A DNA stretch of 64,000 bases, taken from the NCBI RefSeq assembly GCF_003725955.1, contig NZ_QIBZ01000001.1:124001-188000 (forward strand). The letters run 5' to 3'. The position numbers were made by a program, and so were the translations under genes. The notes below the pieces were generated by a model. It had not been told where the DNA came from and made no database searches. It saw only the letters and a program-made list of their open reading frames with translations. Positions 7,710 through 15,997 of the stretch are shown here, piece by piece; the stretch's first letter is position 1, and the number at the start of each line of letters is the position of its first letter. The DNA comes from Slackia isoflavoniconvertens. Its GTDB lineage: Bacteria; Actinomycetota; Coriobacteriia; Coriobacteriales; Eggerthellaceae.

Positions 7710-8864
7710 ATGGATTTCGCTTTGACCGATGAGCAAGAGCTGCTGCTCGAAAGCGTGCGCGAGTTCTGCGATCGCTATTTCACCGACGACGTCGTGAAGG
7801 AAATGTACGAGAACGGCGGCATGCCCGACGAAATCGCCGCGGCATATCGCGACGCTGGCTTTGGCCTGATGGGTATTCCTGAGGAGTACGGCGGAATCCC
7901 GGCTGACAAAGTCACGTTGGGCCTGATGATCGAGGAGCTTTACCACAGCGCTGGCTGCATGCACATTCTCTATCAGAACTCCCTGTCCATGTTCGACATC
8001 ATGGAGTTCGGCACCGAAGAGCAGAAGCAGCAGGCCGTTGACCACTACATGGAGACCGGCTGGCCTATCGCTTCTCTGTCCATCTCCGAGCCGGGCGCTG
8101 GCTCTGACAATGGCTCCATGACCTGCGTCGCTAAGAAGCAGGCCGACGGCACTTACAAGCTTTCCGGCCAGAAGACCTGGGTCACCATGGGTGAGAAACT
8201 CCCGTACACCATCGTCGTCGCCAAGGACGAAGATCCCAGCCGCGAGAACCGCAACATGTCCCTTTGGTACATCCCCATGGACACCCCGGGCGTTTCCACC
8301 GCTTCGCTGCACAAGATCGGCCAGCAGTGCATCCCGTTCTGCGAGGTCTACTTCGACGACGTCGTCGTTACCGAAGAGCAGCGCATGGGCAAGCCGGGCG
8401 AGGGCTTCATGATGCTCATGAAGAACTTTGAGGTCGAGCGCTCCTTCATCGTCGCCGAGCAGGTTGGTCTGGCTCAGGCCGCCCTCGAGGACGCTGCCAA
8501 GTACGCCAACCAGCGCATCGCCTTCGGCAAGCCGATCACCAAGCTGCAGATGATCCAGGAGAAGCTCTGCGACATGGAGATCAAGGTTCAGAACACCCGC
8601 AACATGCTTTACAAGACCCTGTGGAAGCTCGACAACGGCGAATCGGTTCAGCTCGACTCCGCGATGCTGAAGCGCTACGGCTGCTCCGAGTGCTTCCAGG
8701 TCGCCGACATGGCGCTCTCCATCTACGCCGGTTTGGGTTATACTACTGAAGTCCGCATTGGCCGCATCTGGGCCGACCTGCGCGGCAATATGTTTGGCGG
8801 TGGCACCCACGAAGTCATGGCCTACATTGCTGGCCGTCAGGTTGCCAAGAAGTACGCCAATTAG
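7710..8864 (+). CDS. Acyl-CoA dehydrogenase, CaiA-like
   Basis: This 384-residue FAD enzyme belongs to the acyl-CoA dehydrogenase family, whose members interconvert acyl-CoA and 2,3-enoyl-CoA and exchange electrons with an electron-transfer flavoprotein. It shows LSISEPGAGSDNGSM (flavin and substrate region), the GKPGEGFMMLM segment, ANQRIAFGKPI, and the C-terminal GGGTHEVMAYIAGR. Length and the adjacent fixABCX genes match the CaiA arrangement of carnitine metabolism, but caiB, caiC and caiD are absent, so the true substrate is open. It may act as an enoyl-CoA reductase in anaerobic respiration. The start is supported by AGGAGGAAGC. fixA follows after 57 bases. Confidence 0.9.
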   Translation: MDFALTDEQELLLESVREFCDRYFTDDVVKEMYENGGMPDEIAAAYRDAGFGLMGIPEEYGGIPADKVTLGLMIEELYHSAGCMHILYQNSLSMFDIMEFGTEEQKQQAVDHYMETGWPIASLSISEPGAGSDNGSMTCVAKKQADGTYKLSGQKTWVTMGEKLPYTIVVAKDEDPSRENRNMSLWYIPMDTPGVSTASLHKIGQQCIPFCEVYFDDVVVTEEQRMGKPGEGFMMLMKNFEVERSFIVAEQVGLAQAALEDAAKYANQRIAFGKPITKLQMIQEKLCDMEIKVQNTRNMLYKTLWKLDNGESVQLDSAMLKRYGCSECFQVADMALSIYAGLGYTTEVRIGRIWADLRGNMFGGGTHEVMAYIAGRQVAKKYAN

Positions 8865-8921
8865 TAAGTCACGCATAAGACAGTCTGTTAAGAAACGTAT
8901 CCGAGAAGGGAAAGGTACAAG

Positions 8922-9680
8922 ATGAAAATCGTTGTTTCTTTCAAGGTCGTTCCTGACGATCAGGACATCCAGGTGTCCGGCGACGGTAGCCTCGACTACG
9001 CCAAGGCTCACCAGATCGTCTCGACCTACGACTTGAACGCGATGGAAGCCGCCGCTCAGCTGGCTGCTGCCAACGAAGGTTCCGAAGTCGTGGGCATCAC
9101 GGTCGGCGGTAAAAAAATCGACGACTCCAAGACCAAGAAGAACGTGCTTGCTCGCGGCATTGATCAGCTCTACATGACCGCTGACGACGCGTGCGCCGAC
9201 CTCGACGCTGGCGCTACCGCTGCGGCTCTCGCCGAGCTCGTTGCCAAGGTGGGCGAATATGACCTCATCATCTGCGGCGACGGCTCTGCTGACAACTACG
9301 CTCAGCAGGTTGACGTGCAGCTGGCCGCTAAGCTCGGTCTGCCCGTCGTCAATGGCGCTACCAAGATTGAAGCTGGCGACGGCGTTGTGACCGTTGTCCG
9401 CACCCTCGAAGACGTCGTCGAGACCGTTGAGGTCCCGCTGCCTGCCGTTGTTTCGGTTGCTCCCGACGTCGCTCTGCCCCGCATCCCGGGCATGAAAGAC
9501 ATTCTGGCCGCCGGCAAGAAGCCGATGAACGTCTTCGCCGCTGAGGGCACCTTCGCCAACAGCATCGAAGTCGTCGACTGCAAGGCTCCCAAGCAGGCCG
9601 ACCGCAAGCTCGAGATCATCGACGCCGCCGACGATGGCGCCATCGAGAAGTTCGCTGCCGCCATCAAGGCCGCTCTGTAG
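8922..9680 (+). CDS. fixA: Electron transfer flavoprotein beta subunit FixA
   Basis: This 252-residue protein is the EtfB/FixA subunit of an electron-transfer flavoprotein heterodimer. It opens with KIVVSFKVVPDDQDI and contains the NLNAMEAA-like segment (DLNAMEAAAQLA) and CGDGSADNYAQQVDVQLA, a family signature region. In FixABCX systems FixAB takes electrons from NADH and splits them between a quinone-linked FixC and the ferredoxin-like FixX. It sits between the dehydrogenase and fixB with 29 bases to the latter, and a GGGAAAGG ribosome site precedes the ATG. Confidence 0.93.
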   Translation: MKIVVSFKVVPDDQDIQVSGDGSLDYAKAHQIVSTYDLNAMEAAAQLAAANEGSEVVGITVGGKKIDDSKTKKNVLARGIDQLYMTADDACADLDAGATAAALAELVAKVGEYDLIICGDGSADNYAQQVDVQLAAKLGLPVVNGATKIEAGDGVVTVVRTLEDVVETVEVPLPAVVSVAPDVALPRIPGMKDILAAGKKPMNVFAAEGTFANSIEVVDCKAPKQADRKLEIIDAADDGAIEKFAAAIKAAL

Positions 9681-9709
9681 TTCGCGGAATTAGGAAAGGA
9701 TCGAAAACA

Positions 9710-10597
9710 ATGAAAGCATTTGTTCTCGCTGAGCATTCCGACGCCGCCCAGGAGCTCTGCGCTGGCGCTCGCACGATGGCCGATGAGGTCGTCCTGGTTG
9801 CTATCGCCGACATGGAGGTTCCTGCCGCCGTCGCCGATAAAGTCCTGCACGTTGCCCTTCCCGAAGGCGCTGTCGTTGACGACGCTGCCGACACCGTGAT
9901 TGCTGCGTTTGACGCTGAGCAGCCCGGCGTTGTGCTCGTTGAGCCGACCCGCCACATGAAGGTCGTTGCTGGCAAGGTTGCCGCTCATGCTGGCGCCTCC
10001 ATCATCCCCGACGTCATCGAGTTCGATGGCGACGTTGCTACCGACATGTACTTCGGCGGCGTGGGCATGAAGAAGCAGAAGGCCACCGGCGTTGCCTTCT
10101 ATGGCGTTGGCGCTGGCGTTTTCGCTGAGGCTGCCGCTTCTGGCGCCAATGCGACCGAGGAACTCGCTTGGGTTGCTCCTGCCAAGGCCATCAAGCTCGT
10201 CTCTTCTGTGCCCGTCGAGAAGTCTGGCGTTGACCTGAACAAGGCTGACGTTGTCGTTGCCGCCGGTCGTGGCTTCGGCGCTGAGGAAGACCTCCAGATG
10301 GCTCGCGACCTCTGCGACAAGGTCGGCGGCGGCCTCGGCTGCTCCCGTCCTCTCACCGAGGGTGTCAACTGGCTTCCCACCGAGGTCTACGTTGGCGTTT
10401 CCGGCCTCATGCTCAGCCCCAAGGTTTACATCGCAGCTGGCATCTCCGGCCAGATGCAGCACATGGTCGGCTGCAACCGCGCGACCACGCTGTTCGCGAT
10501 CAACAAGGACAAGAACGCTCCTATCTTCAAGCAGTGCGACTACGGTCTGGTTGGCGACATCAAGACTGTCCTGCCCGCGCTTGTTGCTGTGCTCTAA
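9710..10597 (+). CDS. fixB: Electron transfer flavoprotein alpha subunit FixB
   Basis: This 295-residue partner of FixA binds FAD in its C-terminal domain. The recognisable blocks are the VVAAGRGFGAEED segment, GGGLGCSRPLTEGVNWLP, the GLMLSPKVYIAAGISGQMQH FAD-binding region, and the ending FAINKDKNAPIFKQCDYGLVGD. It completes the EtfAB-like core of the bifurcating complex. A terminator-like hairpin lies directly after its TAA, before fixC, which may set unequal expression of the AB and CX halves. Confidence 0.93.
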   Translation: MKAFVLAEHSDAAQELCAGARTMADEVVLVAIADMEVPAAVADKVLHVALPEGAVVDDAADTVIAAFDAEQPGVVLVEPTRHMKVVAGKVAAHAGASIIPDVIEFDGDVATDMYFGGVGMKKQKATGVAFYGVGAGVFAEAAASGANATEELAWVAPAKAIKLVSSVPVEKSGVDLNKADVVVAAGRGFGAEEDLQMARDLCDKVGGGLGCSRPLTEGVNWLPTEVYVGVSGLMLSPKVYIAAGISGQMQHMVGCNRATTLFAINKDKNAPIFKQCDYGLVGDIKTVLPALVAVL

Positions 10598-10614
10598 GTC
10601 GAATTCGACTTCGT

Positions 10615-10648
10615 AAACCGGCGTAGGCGTTTCCTGCGCCGGTTTTTC
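10615..10648 (+). terminator. Terminator-like hairpin between fixB and fixC
   Basis: Nine-base perfect arms (AAACCGGCG at 10615-10623 and CGCCGGTTT at 10637-10645) are followed by a run of T. A perfect 12-base palindrome (GTCGAATTCGAC, 10598-10609) lies just before it. Its place inside an otherwise continuous operon suggests partial termination or mRNA end protection. Confidence 0.65.
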
Positions 10649-10676
10649 TTATCGCTTTCAAGGAAAGGAAGAGTCA

Positions 10677-11966
10677 ATGGCAGACTTCGACGCAATCGTC
10701 GTCGGCTCTGGCTGCGCTGGCTCCGTTGCCGCATATGAGATCGCCAAGGCCGGCAAGTCGGTCCTGGTCGTTGAGCGCGGCAATTTCGCTGGTGCCAAGA
10801 ACATGACGGGCGGCCGTATCTACGGCCACTGCCTGCGCGCCGTGTTCCCCGACAACTTCGACGAGATCCCGTTCGAGCGCAAGGTTTCGCACGAGCGCAT
10901 CTCGCTGATGTCCCCCAACTCCAACTTCACCATCGATTTCGCCTCCGAGGACCTTCTCAAGGATGGCCAGGAATCTTACACTGTGCTTCGTGCGCCCTTC
11001 GACCAGTGGCTGGCCGAGCAGGCCGAGAACGCTGGCGCAGAGTACATCTGCGGCATCGCCGTTGAGAAGCTCATCAAAGATGAGAACGGCAAGGTTATCG
11101 GCATTTTCGCTGGCGAAGACGAAATCACCGCTGATGTCGTCGTGCTGTGTGACGGCGCGAACTCGCTTCTGGTCGAGCAGGCCGTGGGCGCCAAGCGTCC
11201 CCCGGCGTCCCAGATGGCCGTTGGCGTCAAGGAAGTCTTCGAGCTTCCCGAAGAGGAAATCGACAAGCGCTTCCAGTGCGCACCCGGTGAAGGCACTGCA
11301 TGGCTGTTTGCTGGCGACGCCACTCATGGCTCCTTCGGCGGCGGCATCATCTACACCAACAAAGACTCCATCTCTGTTGGCATCGTTGCTGGCGTTGAGG
11401 CTACGGCCAAGGGCAACGTCCCCGTGTACCAGATGCTCGAGGACTTCAAGAATCGTCCCGAGATCGCTCCTGTGCTCAAGGGCGCCAAGCTCGTCGAGCA
11501 CTCCGGCCACCTCGTTCCCGAGGGCGGCATCACCACGATGCCCGAGCTCACTGCCGATGGCGTCATGGTTGCTGGCGACAACGCCACCATGTGCGTCAAC
11601 CTCGGCTACACCGTGCGCGGCATGGACTACGCCGTGGCTTCTGGCCAGATGGCTGGTCAGGCTGCTGTCAAGGCGCTCGACGCGGGCGACACCTCCAAGG
11701 CTGGCCTGAAGTGCTACGTCGACGCTCTCGAGGATTCCTTCGTCATGAAGGACATGCGTCAGTTCAAGAACGTTCCTAACTTCATGGAGCACTTCGACCG
11801 CATGTTCTGCGGCTACCCCGAGATGATTCGCGACATGATGAACACGATGTTCGTCGTCGACGGCAGCCCGGTTCAGCCCATGAAGAAGTCCATGATGCCC
11901 ATCGTTAAGGGTGCCGGCTTCATGAACCTGTTCAAAGACGTTAAGGGAGCGATGAAGGCACTATGA
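10677..11966 (+). CDS. fixC: FixC flavoprotein, quinone oxidoreductase-type subunit
   Basis: This 429-residue FAD protein is related to ETF-quinone oxidoreductase. The N-terminus has the dinucleotide fold FDAIVVGSGCAGSVAAYEIAKAGKSVLVVE, followed by KNMTGGRIYG typical of FixC. A second nucleotide-contact segment (DGVMVAGDNATMCVN) appears near residue 300. In the FixABCX complex it accepts the higher-potential electron and hands it to quinone. Its TGA stop overlaps the fixX start (ATGA), so the two are translationally coupled. It is one of only four genes here ending in TGA. Confidence 0.93.
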   Translation: MADFDAIVVGSGCAGSVAAYEIAKAGKSVLVVERGNFAGAKNMTGGRIYGHCLRAVFPDNFDEIPFERKVSHERISLMSPNSNFTIDFASEDLLKDGQESYTVLRAPFDQWLAEQAENAGAEYICGIAVEKLIKDENGKVIGIFAGEDEITADVVVLCDGANSLLVEQAVGAKRPPASQMAVGVKEVFELPEEEIDKRFQCAPGEGTAWLFAGDATHGSFGGGIIYTNKDSISVGIVAGVEATAKGNVPVYQMLEDFKNRPEIAPVLKGAKLVEHSGHLVPEGGITTMPELTADGVMVAGDNATMCVNLGYTVRGMDYAVASGQMAGQAAVKALDAGDTSKAGLKCYVDALEDSFVMKDMRQFKNVPNFMEHFDRMFCGYPEMIRDMMNTMFVVDGSPVQPMKKSMMPIVKGAGFMNLFKDVKGAMKAL

Positions 11967-12259
11967 GTGATATCAAATTCACGGTGAACGTCGATGAGTA
12001 CCTGTCTCTGAACAAGTACGAAGTCGATGAGTCCAATGCACATATCGAGCTCGTTGAGGATCCTTCTGACGAAGAGTTCGACAAGCTCATCCTGGTTTGC
12101 CCCGCTGCGCTGTACAAGCGTGACGAGGATGGCAAGAAGTCTTTCGACTACGCCGGCTGCCTGGAATGCGGCACCTGCCGCTTTGCTTGTGGCGACACCA
12201 TCATCAAGAAGTGGGAAAACCCGCAGCCTACCATGGGTGTGGAGTACCGTTTCGGCTAA
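11963..12259 (+). CDS. fixX: Ferredoxin-like protein FixX
   Basis: This 98-residue ferredoxin-like subunit ends the fix operon. It shows CPAALYK and the family block FDYAGCLECGTCRFACG, followed by WENPQPTMGVEYRFG at the C-terminus, matching FixX proteins. It should carry iron-sulfur clusters that take the low-potential electron from FixAB. The ATG overlaps the fixC stop, and a strong terminator follows 24 bases after its TAA. Confidence 0.93.
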   Translation: MSDIKFTVNVDEYLSLNKYEVDESNAHIELVEDPSDEEFDKLILVCPAALYKRDEDGKKSFDYAGCLECGTCRFACGDTIIKKWENPQPTMGVEYRFG

Positions 12260-12282
12260 GCCAAGCGCGATATATCGCATAT

Positions 12283-12316
12283 AAAGAAAGGAGCCTTCGG
12301 GCTCCTTTCTTTTCTA
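12283..12316 (+). terminator. Intrinsic terminator after fixX
   Basis: Thirteen-base arms (12283-12295 and 12300-12312) pair around a TTCG-type loop and end in a T-rich run. This closes the acyl-CoA dehydrogenase-fixABCX transcript. Confidence 0.85.
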
Positions 12317-12361
12317 TACGGCCCAGACGCATCACGGTTTGGGCCTTTGCTGCTCTTTCGA

Positions 12362-12511
12362 CTCTGCATGGCGTTGGGTTCGCTTTGGGTCACGGCTCGC
12401 TACCGCTTCGCCCTTCGGGCTACGCTATGCGCTCGCCTGGCTTCGCTTAGCTTTTAAATAGGGGCAAGTATGAGCTCAGACGACCCTAAGCGAACCCAAC
12501 GCCATGCAGAG
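12362..12511. repeat. Long inverted repeat with 90-base centre
   Basis: The arms 12362-12391 and 12482-12511 are reverse complements over 30 bases with a single mismatch; the outer 24 bases are perfect. The 90-base centre contains sequence shared with another intergenic site near 63551-63596. No gene lies inside. The element sits between the fixX terminator and the 3' end of the convergent aminotransferase gene. Confidence 0.8.
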
Positions 12512-12559
12512 CCGCCGCGTCATTGTTTTGCAAGCGGCGAACAGAAGTCTCGGATCAGG

Positions 12560-13840
12560 CTATTTCGCGAGCAAAACCTCAACGGCGGCGAGCTTCACAC
12601 AGCATACGAATACTTCCATGGCCTGCTGGAGCTCGGAAAGCGGTGGCAGGGTGGGGGCGATGCGAATGTTCGTGTCGCGTGGGTCTTGCTTGTAAGGCCA
12701 TGTTGCGCCAGCGCCCGTCATAGTAACGCCTGCTTTTTTGGCGAGCTCTACCGTACGCTTTGCGGTCCCCTCCAATCCATCGAAGCTGACGAAGTATCCG
12801 CCCACGGGGTTCGTCCACGTTGCGATGCCCTCGTTGCCCAATCCTTCTTCGAGCATGCGCGCTACGAGTTCGAATTTCGGGCGAATGATAGCCGCATGCT
12901 TTTTCATGAGCGCGTCGACGCCTGCGGCGTCTTTCAGGAAGCGCACGTGGCGCAGCTGGTTCATTTTGTCGTAGCCCACCGTTTGCACGCCCACGCGAGC
13001 TTTAATTTCCGCGATATTCTCGTCCGATGCGGCAACGGCGGCGATGCCGGCGCCCGGAAGCGTGACTTTCGACGTGCTGGCGAATTTGAAATAGCGGTTC
13101 GGGTTGCCGGCCGCCTCGCACGCAGCGGCGATATCGGCGACGTGTTCGCGCTCGTCGTCGTAGAGATGATGCACGCAATACGCGTTGTCCCAGAAAATGC
13201 GGAAGTCGCTCGCGGCACAGGGCATTTCCGCAAGGCGATGAACCGTTTCGTCGGAATACGTGATGCCGGTGGGGTTGGCGTATTGAGGCACGCACCATAT
13301 GCCCTTGATGGAATCGTCTTCGGCGACAAGTCGCTCGATTTCGTCCATGTCGGGACCGTTTTCGTTCATCGAGATGGGAATCATTTCAATGCCGTAGCTC
13401 TCGGTGATGCCGAAGTGGCGATCGTAGCCAGGTACGGGGCAGAGCCACTTTACTTCCGGAAGCTTGCACCAAGGCGTACTGCCCAAATAGCCGTGCGTGT
13501 ATCCAGCGGTTACCAAGTCGAACATGATGTTGAGACTCGAATTGCCGAACACGCATACATTGGCAGGGTCGTGCTCCATGACTTCACCCATCAAGCGCTT
13601 CGCTTCCGCGATGCCGTCCATGACGCCGTAGTTGCGGCAGTCGGTGCCATCTTCAGCAATTAAATCGCTCGAAGAGGTGAGCTCATCGAGCATGGGCAAG
13701 CTCAATGCAAGCTGGTCGCATCCGGGCTTTCCACGTGCCATGTTCAAAGAAAGCCCCTTCGCGCAGTGGCTCGCATATTCAGTTTCGAGGGCCGCTTTCA
13801 GCGTTTCGAGCTCGCTGGTGGACATATCGACGTATGACAT
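12560..13840 (-). CDS. Aspartate aminotransferase, type 1c family
   Basis: This 426-residue PLP enzyme resembles the corynebacterial-type aspartate aminotransferase family (subgroup 1c), which swaps amino groups between aspartate and 2-oxoglutarate. Visible features are NMARGKPGCDQL near the start, the GNSSLNIMFDLV cofactor region, the WCVPQYANPTGITYS substrate segment, FWDNAYCVHHLY, and FKFASTSKVTLPGAGIA with the PLP-binding lysine. The start at 13840 follows AAGGAG at a long spacing; ATGs at 13870 and 13825 are alternatives. A perfect 16-base palindrome covers the start codon. It is divergent from putP and ends with TAG. Confidence 0.85.
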   Translation of the reverse strand: MSYVDMSTSELETLKAALETEYASHCAKGLSLNMARGKPGCDQLALSLPMLDELTSSSDLIAEDGTDCRNYGVMDGIAEAKRLMGEVMEHDPANVCVFGNSSLNIMFDLVTAGYTHGYLGSTPWCKLPEVKWLCPVPGYDRHFGITESYGIEMIPISMNENGPDMDEIERLVAEDDSIKGIWCVPQYANPTGITYSDETVHRLAEMPCAASDFRIFWDNAYCVHHLYDDEREHVADIAAACEAAGNPNRYFKFASTSKVTLPGAGIAAVAASDENIAEIKARVGVQTVGYDKMNQLRHVRFLKDAAGVDALMKKHAAIIRPKFELVARMLEEGLGNEGIATWTNPVGGYFVSFDGLEGTAKRTVELAKKAGVTMTGAGATWPYKQDPRDTNIRIAPTLPPLSELQQAMEVFVCCVKLAAVEVLLAK

Positions 13841-13850
13841 ATATATGTCA
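13835..13850. promoter_or_regulatory. Perfect palindrome over the aminotransferase start
   Basis: TGACATATATATGTCA is fully symmetric and spans the proposed ATG at 13838-13840. It could be a repressor operator or an mRNA hairpin that limits initiation. Function is inferred from symmetry and place only. Confidence 0.35.
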
Positions 13851-13991
13851 CGCTCCTTATGTGGGTTCATGCCGTTTGCGCGACCACTTTACCAAAATAA
13901 AGCGCTCCTGATTACGTATCGCGGCATATACCGTATAATCGGCAGGTATTTTCGTACTTTGCGGCACGTGCCGCTCTAGAAGGGGGTATCG

Positions 13992-15560
13992 ATGTCATCA
14001 GGCGACATCCAGGTCATTCTTGCGATGGCCCTATACTTCATCGTCGTGCTTTCGGTGGGCTTTTTCTATCTAAGGCGCTCGAATTCATCGTCCGAGAACT
14101 ATTTCCTTGGCGGCCGAGGCTTGGGCCCCTGGCTCACAGCGCTTTCGGCCGAGGCATCCGACATGTCGGGCTGGCTGCTCATGGGTTTGCCGGGCGTTGC
14201 CTATTTCACGGGCGCTTCCGATGCCATGTGGACTGCGATCGGCCTCGCCATTGGCACGTATCTGAATTGGAAGTTCGTGGCGCGCCGCCTGCGCAAATAT
14301 TCTGAGGTTGCCGGCAACGCCATCACTTTGCCCGATTTTTTCAGCAACCGCTTCCATGATGATCGCCGCATTCTCATGAGCGTCGCGGCCGTCATCATTT
14401 TGCTGTTCTTCTGCATCTATTGCGGCAGCTGCTTTGTAACGTGCGGCAAGCTTTTCTCCACGCTGTTCGGGCTCGACTACACCACCATGATGATTCTGGG
14501 CGCCCTCGTCGTGTTCGTGTACACCTTCGTGGGCGGATACCTCTCGGTATGCACGACCGACCTTATTCAGGGTTCTATCATGATTTGCGCGCTCGTGGTG
14601 GTTTTCGTGGGCAGCGTCGGCATGGCGGGCGGTGTGGAAAACACCGTCGCGTTTTTGCAAGACATCCCGGGCTTCCTTTCGGCCACTATGACGGCGCAAC
14701 CTGTTATGGGCGCCGATGGCCTGCAGGTTGTTGAAAACGGCATGCCTCTGTTTGGCGAAGCGACGGTATACGGAGCCGGCGCAGTGACGATTGTCGGATG
14801 CCTCGCGTGGGGCTTGGGTTATTTTGGCATGCCGCAAGTGCTCGTGCGCTTCATGAGCGCGCGTCATTCCGATGACATCAAGAAGAGCCGCATCATCGCT
14901 ACGGTTTGGGTTGTGGTGTCGCTTGCGAGCGCCGTGTGCATCGGCCTTGTGGGCCGCGCAGCGCTGCCCACCGAATTCCTTACCGCATCTGCCGCAGAAT
15001 CGATTTTCGTCGTGCTTGCGCAAATCATGCTGCCTTCATTTGTGTGCGGCCTTGTGGTTTCGGGCATTTTCGCGGCAACGATGTCGTCTTCGTCGAGCTA
15101 TTTGCTCATTGCAGGATCGGCTATATCGCAGAACCTTTATAAGGGCCTCATCAATCGAAAGGCGACCGATGCTCAGGCGATGTTCGTCTCGCGCGTGGCG
15201 CTTACGGCCATCCTTATCTTCGGGATCATTATCGCGCTCGACCAGAACTCTTCGATCTTCCAAGTCGTTTCATACGCATGGGCCGGTTTCGGCGCGAGCT
15301 TCGGTCCCCTTATGCTTCTATCGCTGTATTGGCGTCGCGCGAATTGGCAGGGTGCTCTTGCGGGCATGCTTACGGGTGCGGCAACTGTAATTGTGTGGAA
15401 CCTTTGGGTGAAGCCTCTCGGCGGCATCTTTGGCGTCTATGAGCTTTTGCCCGGATTCATTTTCGCGCTTATCGCCATCGTGGTGGTTTCGAAGCTCACG
15501 GCTGAGCCCTCTAAAGAAGTTCTCGATGAGTTCGATCACTATATGGAGACGGATGTTTAG
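13992..15560 (+). CDS. putP: Sodium/proline symporter
   Basis: This 522-residue membrane protein belongs to the sodium:solute symporter family and most resembles PutP, which imports proline with sodium. About 13 hydrophobic helices are visible. Family segments include the early YFLGGRGLGPWLTALSAEASDMSGWLLMG region, GGYLSVCTTDLIQG, and IFAATMSSSSSYLLIAGSAIS, which lines the sodium site. A GAAGGGGG ribosome site precedes the ATG. It is divergent from the aminotransferase, a pairing that would suit amino-acid nitrogen use, and is followed by a strong terminator. Proline specificity is likely but not proven. Confidence 0.9.
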   Translation: MSSGDIQVILAMALYFIVVLSVGFFYLRRSNSSSENYFLGGRGLGPWLTALSAEASDMSGWLLMGLPGVAYFTGASDAMWTAIGLAIGTYLNWKFVARRLRKYSEVAGNAITLPDFFSNRFHDDRRILMSVAAVIILLFFCIYCGSCFVTCGKLFSTLFGLDYTTMMILGALVVFVYTFVGGYLSVCTTDLIQGSIMICALVVVFVGSVGMAGGVENTVAFLQDIPGFLSATMTAQPVMGADGLQVVENGMPLFGEATVYGAGAVTIVGCLAWGLGYFGMPQVLVRFMSARHSDDIKKSRIIATVWVVVSLASAVCIGLVGRAALPTEFLTASAAESIFVVLAQIMLPSFVCGLVVSGIFAATMSSSSSYLLIAGSAISQNLYKGLINRKATDAQAMFVSRVALTAILIFGIIIALDQNSSIFQVVSYAWAGFGASFGPLMLLSLYWRRANWQGALAGMLTGAATVIVWNLWVKPLGGIFGVYELLPGFIFALIAIVVVSKLTAEPSKEVLDEFDHYMETDV

Positions 15561-15598
15561 GGCATAAAAACGCGAAACGGAGCTTTGTCGAAAGGGAA

Positions 15599-15626
15599 GG
15601 GGCGCTTAGGAAAGCGCCCCTTTTTT
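15599..15626 (+). terminator. Intrinsic terminator after putP
   Basis: Nine-base GC-rich arms (15599-15607 and 15612-15620) are followed by six T residues. Confidence 0.88.
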
Positions 15627-15642
15627 CGCGTCTTGGAGAAAA

Positions 15643-15684
15643 AAATTGCCAAAAATTTTTTTGAAAAGATTTTTTTGGCAATTT
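15643..15684. repeat. AT-rich inverted repeat
   Basis: Thirteen-base perfect arms, AAATTGCCAAAAA (15643-15655) and TTTTTGGCAATTT (15672-15684), flank a 16-base AT-rich centre. It lies between the putP terminator and the tRNA promoter. Confidence 0.7.
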
Positions 15685-15787
15685 GACAATTTTAGGCGAT
15701 ATGAGCGAAATACGCCGAGAAAAAGACCAGTTCAAAGCGGTCTTGTGATGGAAATATGTATGGATACGCCCGGCACCGTGTAAACGT

Positions 15788-15816
15788 TTGACACGACTAG
15801 GGGGTCACGGTAATAT
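15788..15816 (+). promoter_or_regulatory. Consensus sigma-70-type promoter of the tRNA-Tyr cluster
   Basis: A perfect -35 box TTGACA (15788-15793) is separated by exactly 17 bases from TAATAT (15811-15816), one mismatch from the consensus -10. It is placed to drive tRNA-Tyr, tRNA-Thr, tRNA-Met and perhaps tuf. Confidence 0.85.
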
Positions 15817-15907
15817 AACCACGCTCTTGCAGAGAGGAAAGAAAAACCGCCCTGCAAAAGCCGCAGCTTGATAAGTACACATAACGTATCCGAGCACTTT
15901 GCGAACT

Positions 15908-15992
15908 GGGCGTGTGCCCGAGTGGTTAAAGGGGACGGGCTGTAAACCCGTTAGCTCTGCTTACCTAGGTTCGAATCCTAGCGCGCCCACCA
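15908..15992 (+). tRNA. tRNA-Tyr (GTA)
   Basis: The acceptor arms GGGCGTG and CGCGCCC pair fully (one G-T), the anticodon loop CTGTAAA carries GTA, a long variable arm is present as expected for tyrosine, and the terminal CCA is encoded. It is first in the cluster after the promoter. Confidence 0.95.
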
Positions 15993-15997
15993 GTTTT

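Larger units (their letters stand above)
15561..15907. other. Gene-free stretch before the tRNA-tuf block
   Basis: No gene was found. The stretch holds the putP terminator, an AT-rich inverted repeat (15643-15684), and the consensus promoter of the tRNA cluster (15788-15816). A GAGAGGAAAGAAAAA purine run lies in the transcribed leader before tRNA-Tyr. Confidence 0.7.

Noticed and set aside
12470-13663. A 397-codon plus-strand frame
   Set aside because: It is antisense to the aspartate aminotransferase, which shows clear PLP-enzyme motifs on the minus strand.
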